Positions 63,059 through 64,000 of a stretch of 64,000 nt of DNA are shown in pieces; positions within the stretch are counted from its first letter, which is position 1, and every line of letters begins with the position of its first letter. Made by a program: the position numbers and the translations under genes. This DNA is from Pseudomonas synxantha (lineage in GTDB: Bacteria > Pseudomonadota > Gammaproteobacteria > Pseudomonadales > Pseudomonadaceae): the NCBI RefSeq assembly GCF_900105675.1, contig NZ_LT629786.1, forward strand, positions 2,976,001-3,040,000, given 5' to 3'. The notes under the pieces are model-generated. The model searched no databases. It had not been told where the DNA came from and saw only the letters and a program-made list of their open reading frames with translations.

Positions 63059-64000
63059 ATGGACTTGAAACAACGCTTTGCCGAGGAGCTGCGCTACCTG
63101 CGCGAACTCGGCCGCGAGTTTGCCGAGGACAACCCGCAACTGGCGCAATTTCTCGGTGATCAGGCCGGCGACCCGGACGTGGAGCGGCTGCTGGAAGGCT
63201 TTGCCTTCCTCACCGCCAAACTGGGCATGAAGATCGACGACGATTTGCCGGAGCTGACCCATCCGCTGCTGCAGATGCTCTGGCCCAATTACCTGCGGCC
63301 CCTGCCCAGCGCGACCATCATCCGTTTTACACCGTTGGCGGATGCGATCAGCCAGCGCCAGGTGATCCCCAAAGGCACGCCGCTGTTTGCCAAACCGGTG
63401 GATGGCGTCTCTTGCCAGTTTCGTACCTGCACTGAAGTCAATCTGTACCCATTGGCGTTGCAGGAAGTCAGCGATGCCCACAGTCGCGAGGCCTCGGTGA
63501 TGCGCATCGACCTCAAGGTGTTGACCGAGCAACCGCTGACCAGCATGGCCTGCGACCAGCTGGATTTTCATTTGGGTGGGGACAACGCCATCGCCATGAC
63601 TTTGTACCTGTGGCTCGCCCACTACTTGGACAGCGTCACGTTGCACATTGATAAGCAAAGCTATCGCCTGCCGACCAACACTATCGGCTTTCCCGGTTTC
63701 ACACCCGACGAGGCGCTGCTGCCCTACCCGCGCAATGTGTTCGATGGCTACCGGATCCTGCAGGAGTATTTTGTGTTCCCGCAGCGTTTTCACTTTTTCA
63801 GCCTGACCCAGCTGGCGCGCGTCTGGCCCGAGGTCAGCGCCACCAGCCTGCGCTTTGAATTTCAGTTCAGCCGGCCCATGCCGCCTGATATCCGCCTGCG
63901 CACCAGTGATCTGCACCTGTACTGCGCGCCGGCGGTCAACCTGTTTCGTCACGACGCCAATCCGATTGCGCTGGACGGGCGCAGCCTGGAACGGCGTATC
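63059..64000 (+). CDS. tssF: T6SS baseplate protein TssF (partial)
   Basis: The ATG at 63059 (GAGG just upstream) opens a frame of 314 codons with no stop before the window edge. MDLKQRFAEELRYLRELGREFAEDNP, then LAQFLG, DPDVERLLEGFAFLTAKLGMKIDDDLPELTHPLLQMLWP, is the unmistakable TssF (VasA/ImpG) start. About half the protein is present, as the usual length is near 600. It builds the baseplate with TssG, TssE and TssK. Confidence 0.95.
   Translation, partial: MDLKQRFAEELRYLRELGREFAEDNPQLAQFLGDQAGDPDVERLLEGFAFLTAKLGMKIDDDLPELTHPLLQMLWPNYLRPLPSATIIRFTPLADAISQRQVIPKGTPLFAKPVDGVSCQFRTCTEVNLYPLALQEVSDAHSREASVMRIDLKVLTEQPLTSMACDQLDFHLGGDNAIAMTLYLWLAHYLDSVTLHIDKQSYRLPTNTIGFPGFTPDEALLPYPRNVFDGYRILQEYFVFPQRFHFFSLTQLARVWPEVSATSLRFEFQFSRPMPPDIRLRTSDLHLYCAPAVNLFRHDANPIALDGRSLERRI

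Overview
The window looks like a chromosomal segment of a denitrifying Pseudomonas, probably of the P. fluorescens complex. The evidence is the gene content and order (dnr, norCBD, nirPOQ, nirSMCFDLGHJE and hemN laid out much as in P. aeruginosa), the GC-rich sequence, REP-like intergenic repeats, and a T6SS locus with a Tle4/Tli4 phospholipase module. Species is not resolved. No rRNA, tRNA, CRISPR array or complete insertion sequence was recognised.

Region 1 (1-20.4 kb) is a nitrite-to-nitrous-oxide module with NO defence. It holds the end of a YtfE/DnrN-type Fe-S repair gene, nnrS with a CopD-like membrane gene, the NO sensor-regulator dnr with the small dnrP, nitric oxide reductase (norC, norB, norD), cd1 nitrite reductase with its electron donor, and the haem d1 pathway (nirF, D, L, G, H, J, E). 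It ends with hemN and a HemN paralogue that has lost the radical-SAM cysteines. Perfect DNR/FNR boxes (TTGAT-N4-ATCAA type) precede norC, the nirQ/nirS divergence and the hemN pair. By contrast, nnrS and dnr diverge from a shared region with three GT-N7-AC motifs flanked by two opposed sigma-54 promoters, which predicts a NorR-type NO-responsive enhancer. nirC carries an in-frame amber codon at a position expected to encode Trp. No nirN is seen.

Region 2 (20.6-31.5 kb) is an accessory catabolic patch: a short-chain dehydrogenase relic, an alpha/beta hydrolase, three LysR regulators, three intact RraA-family aldolase-like genes, one decayed RraA copy, a class I/II aminotransferase, a zinc-independent MDR dehydrogenase and an MFS carrier. 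It looks like small-acid or aldol-type catabolism; the substrate is unknown.

Region 3 (31.7-38.4 kb) holds a response regulator with an AraC-type output, a hybrid histidine kinase with a 7TM-DISM sensor and a TonB-dependent receptor, arranged as one operon, followed by a convergent PAS-GGDEF diguanylate cyclase.

Region 4 (38.8-64 kb) holds a very large toxin-like protein (about 1600 residues) whose N-terminus is out of frame at a G8 tract, an exported N-formylglutamate-amidohydrolase-like protein, an unknown protein with two CxxC pairs, and a T6SS locus. On the minus strand this reads vasI/tagO-tssA-vgrG-tle4-tli4(x3)-tssM with overlapping ends. On the plus strand it reads tssB-tssC-tssE-tssF, the last cut by the window edge. 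The three tandem tli4-type immunity genes are mosaics of each other, which suggests gene conversion.
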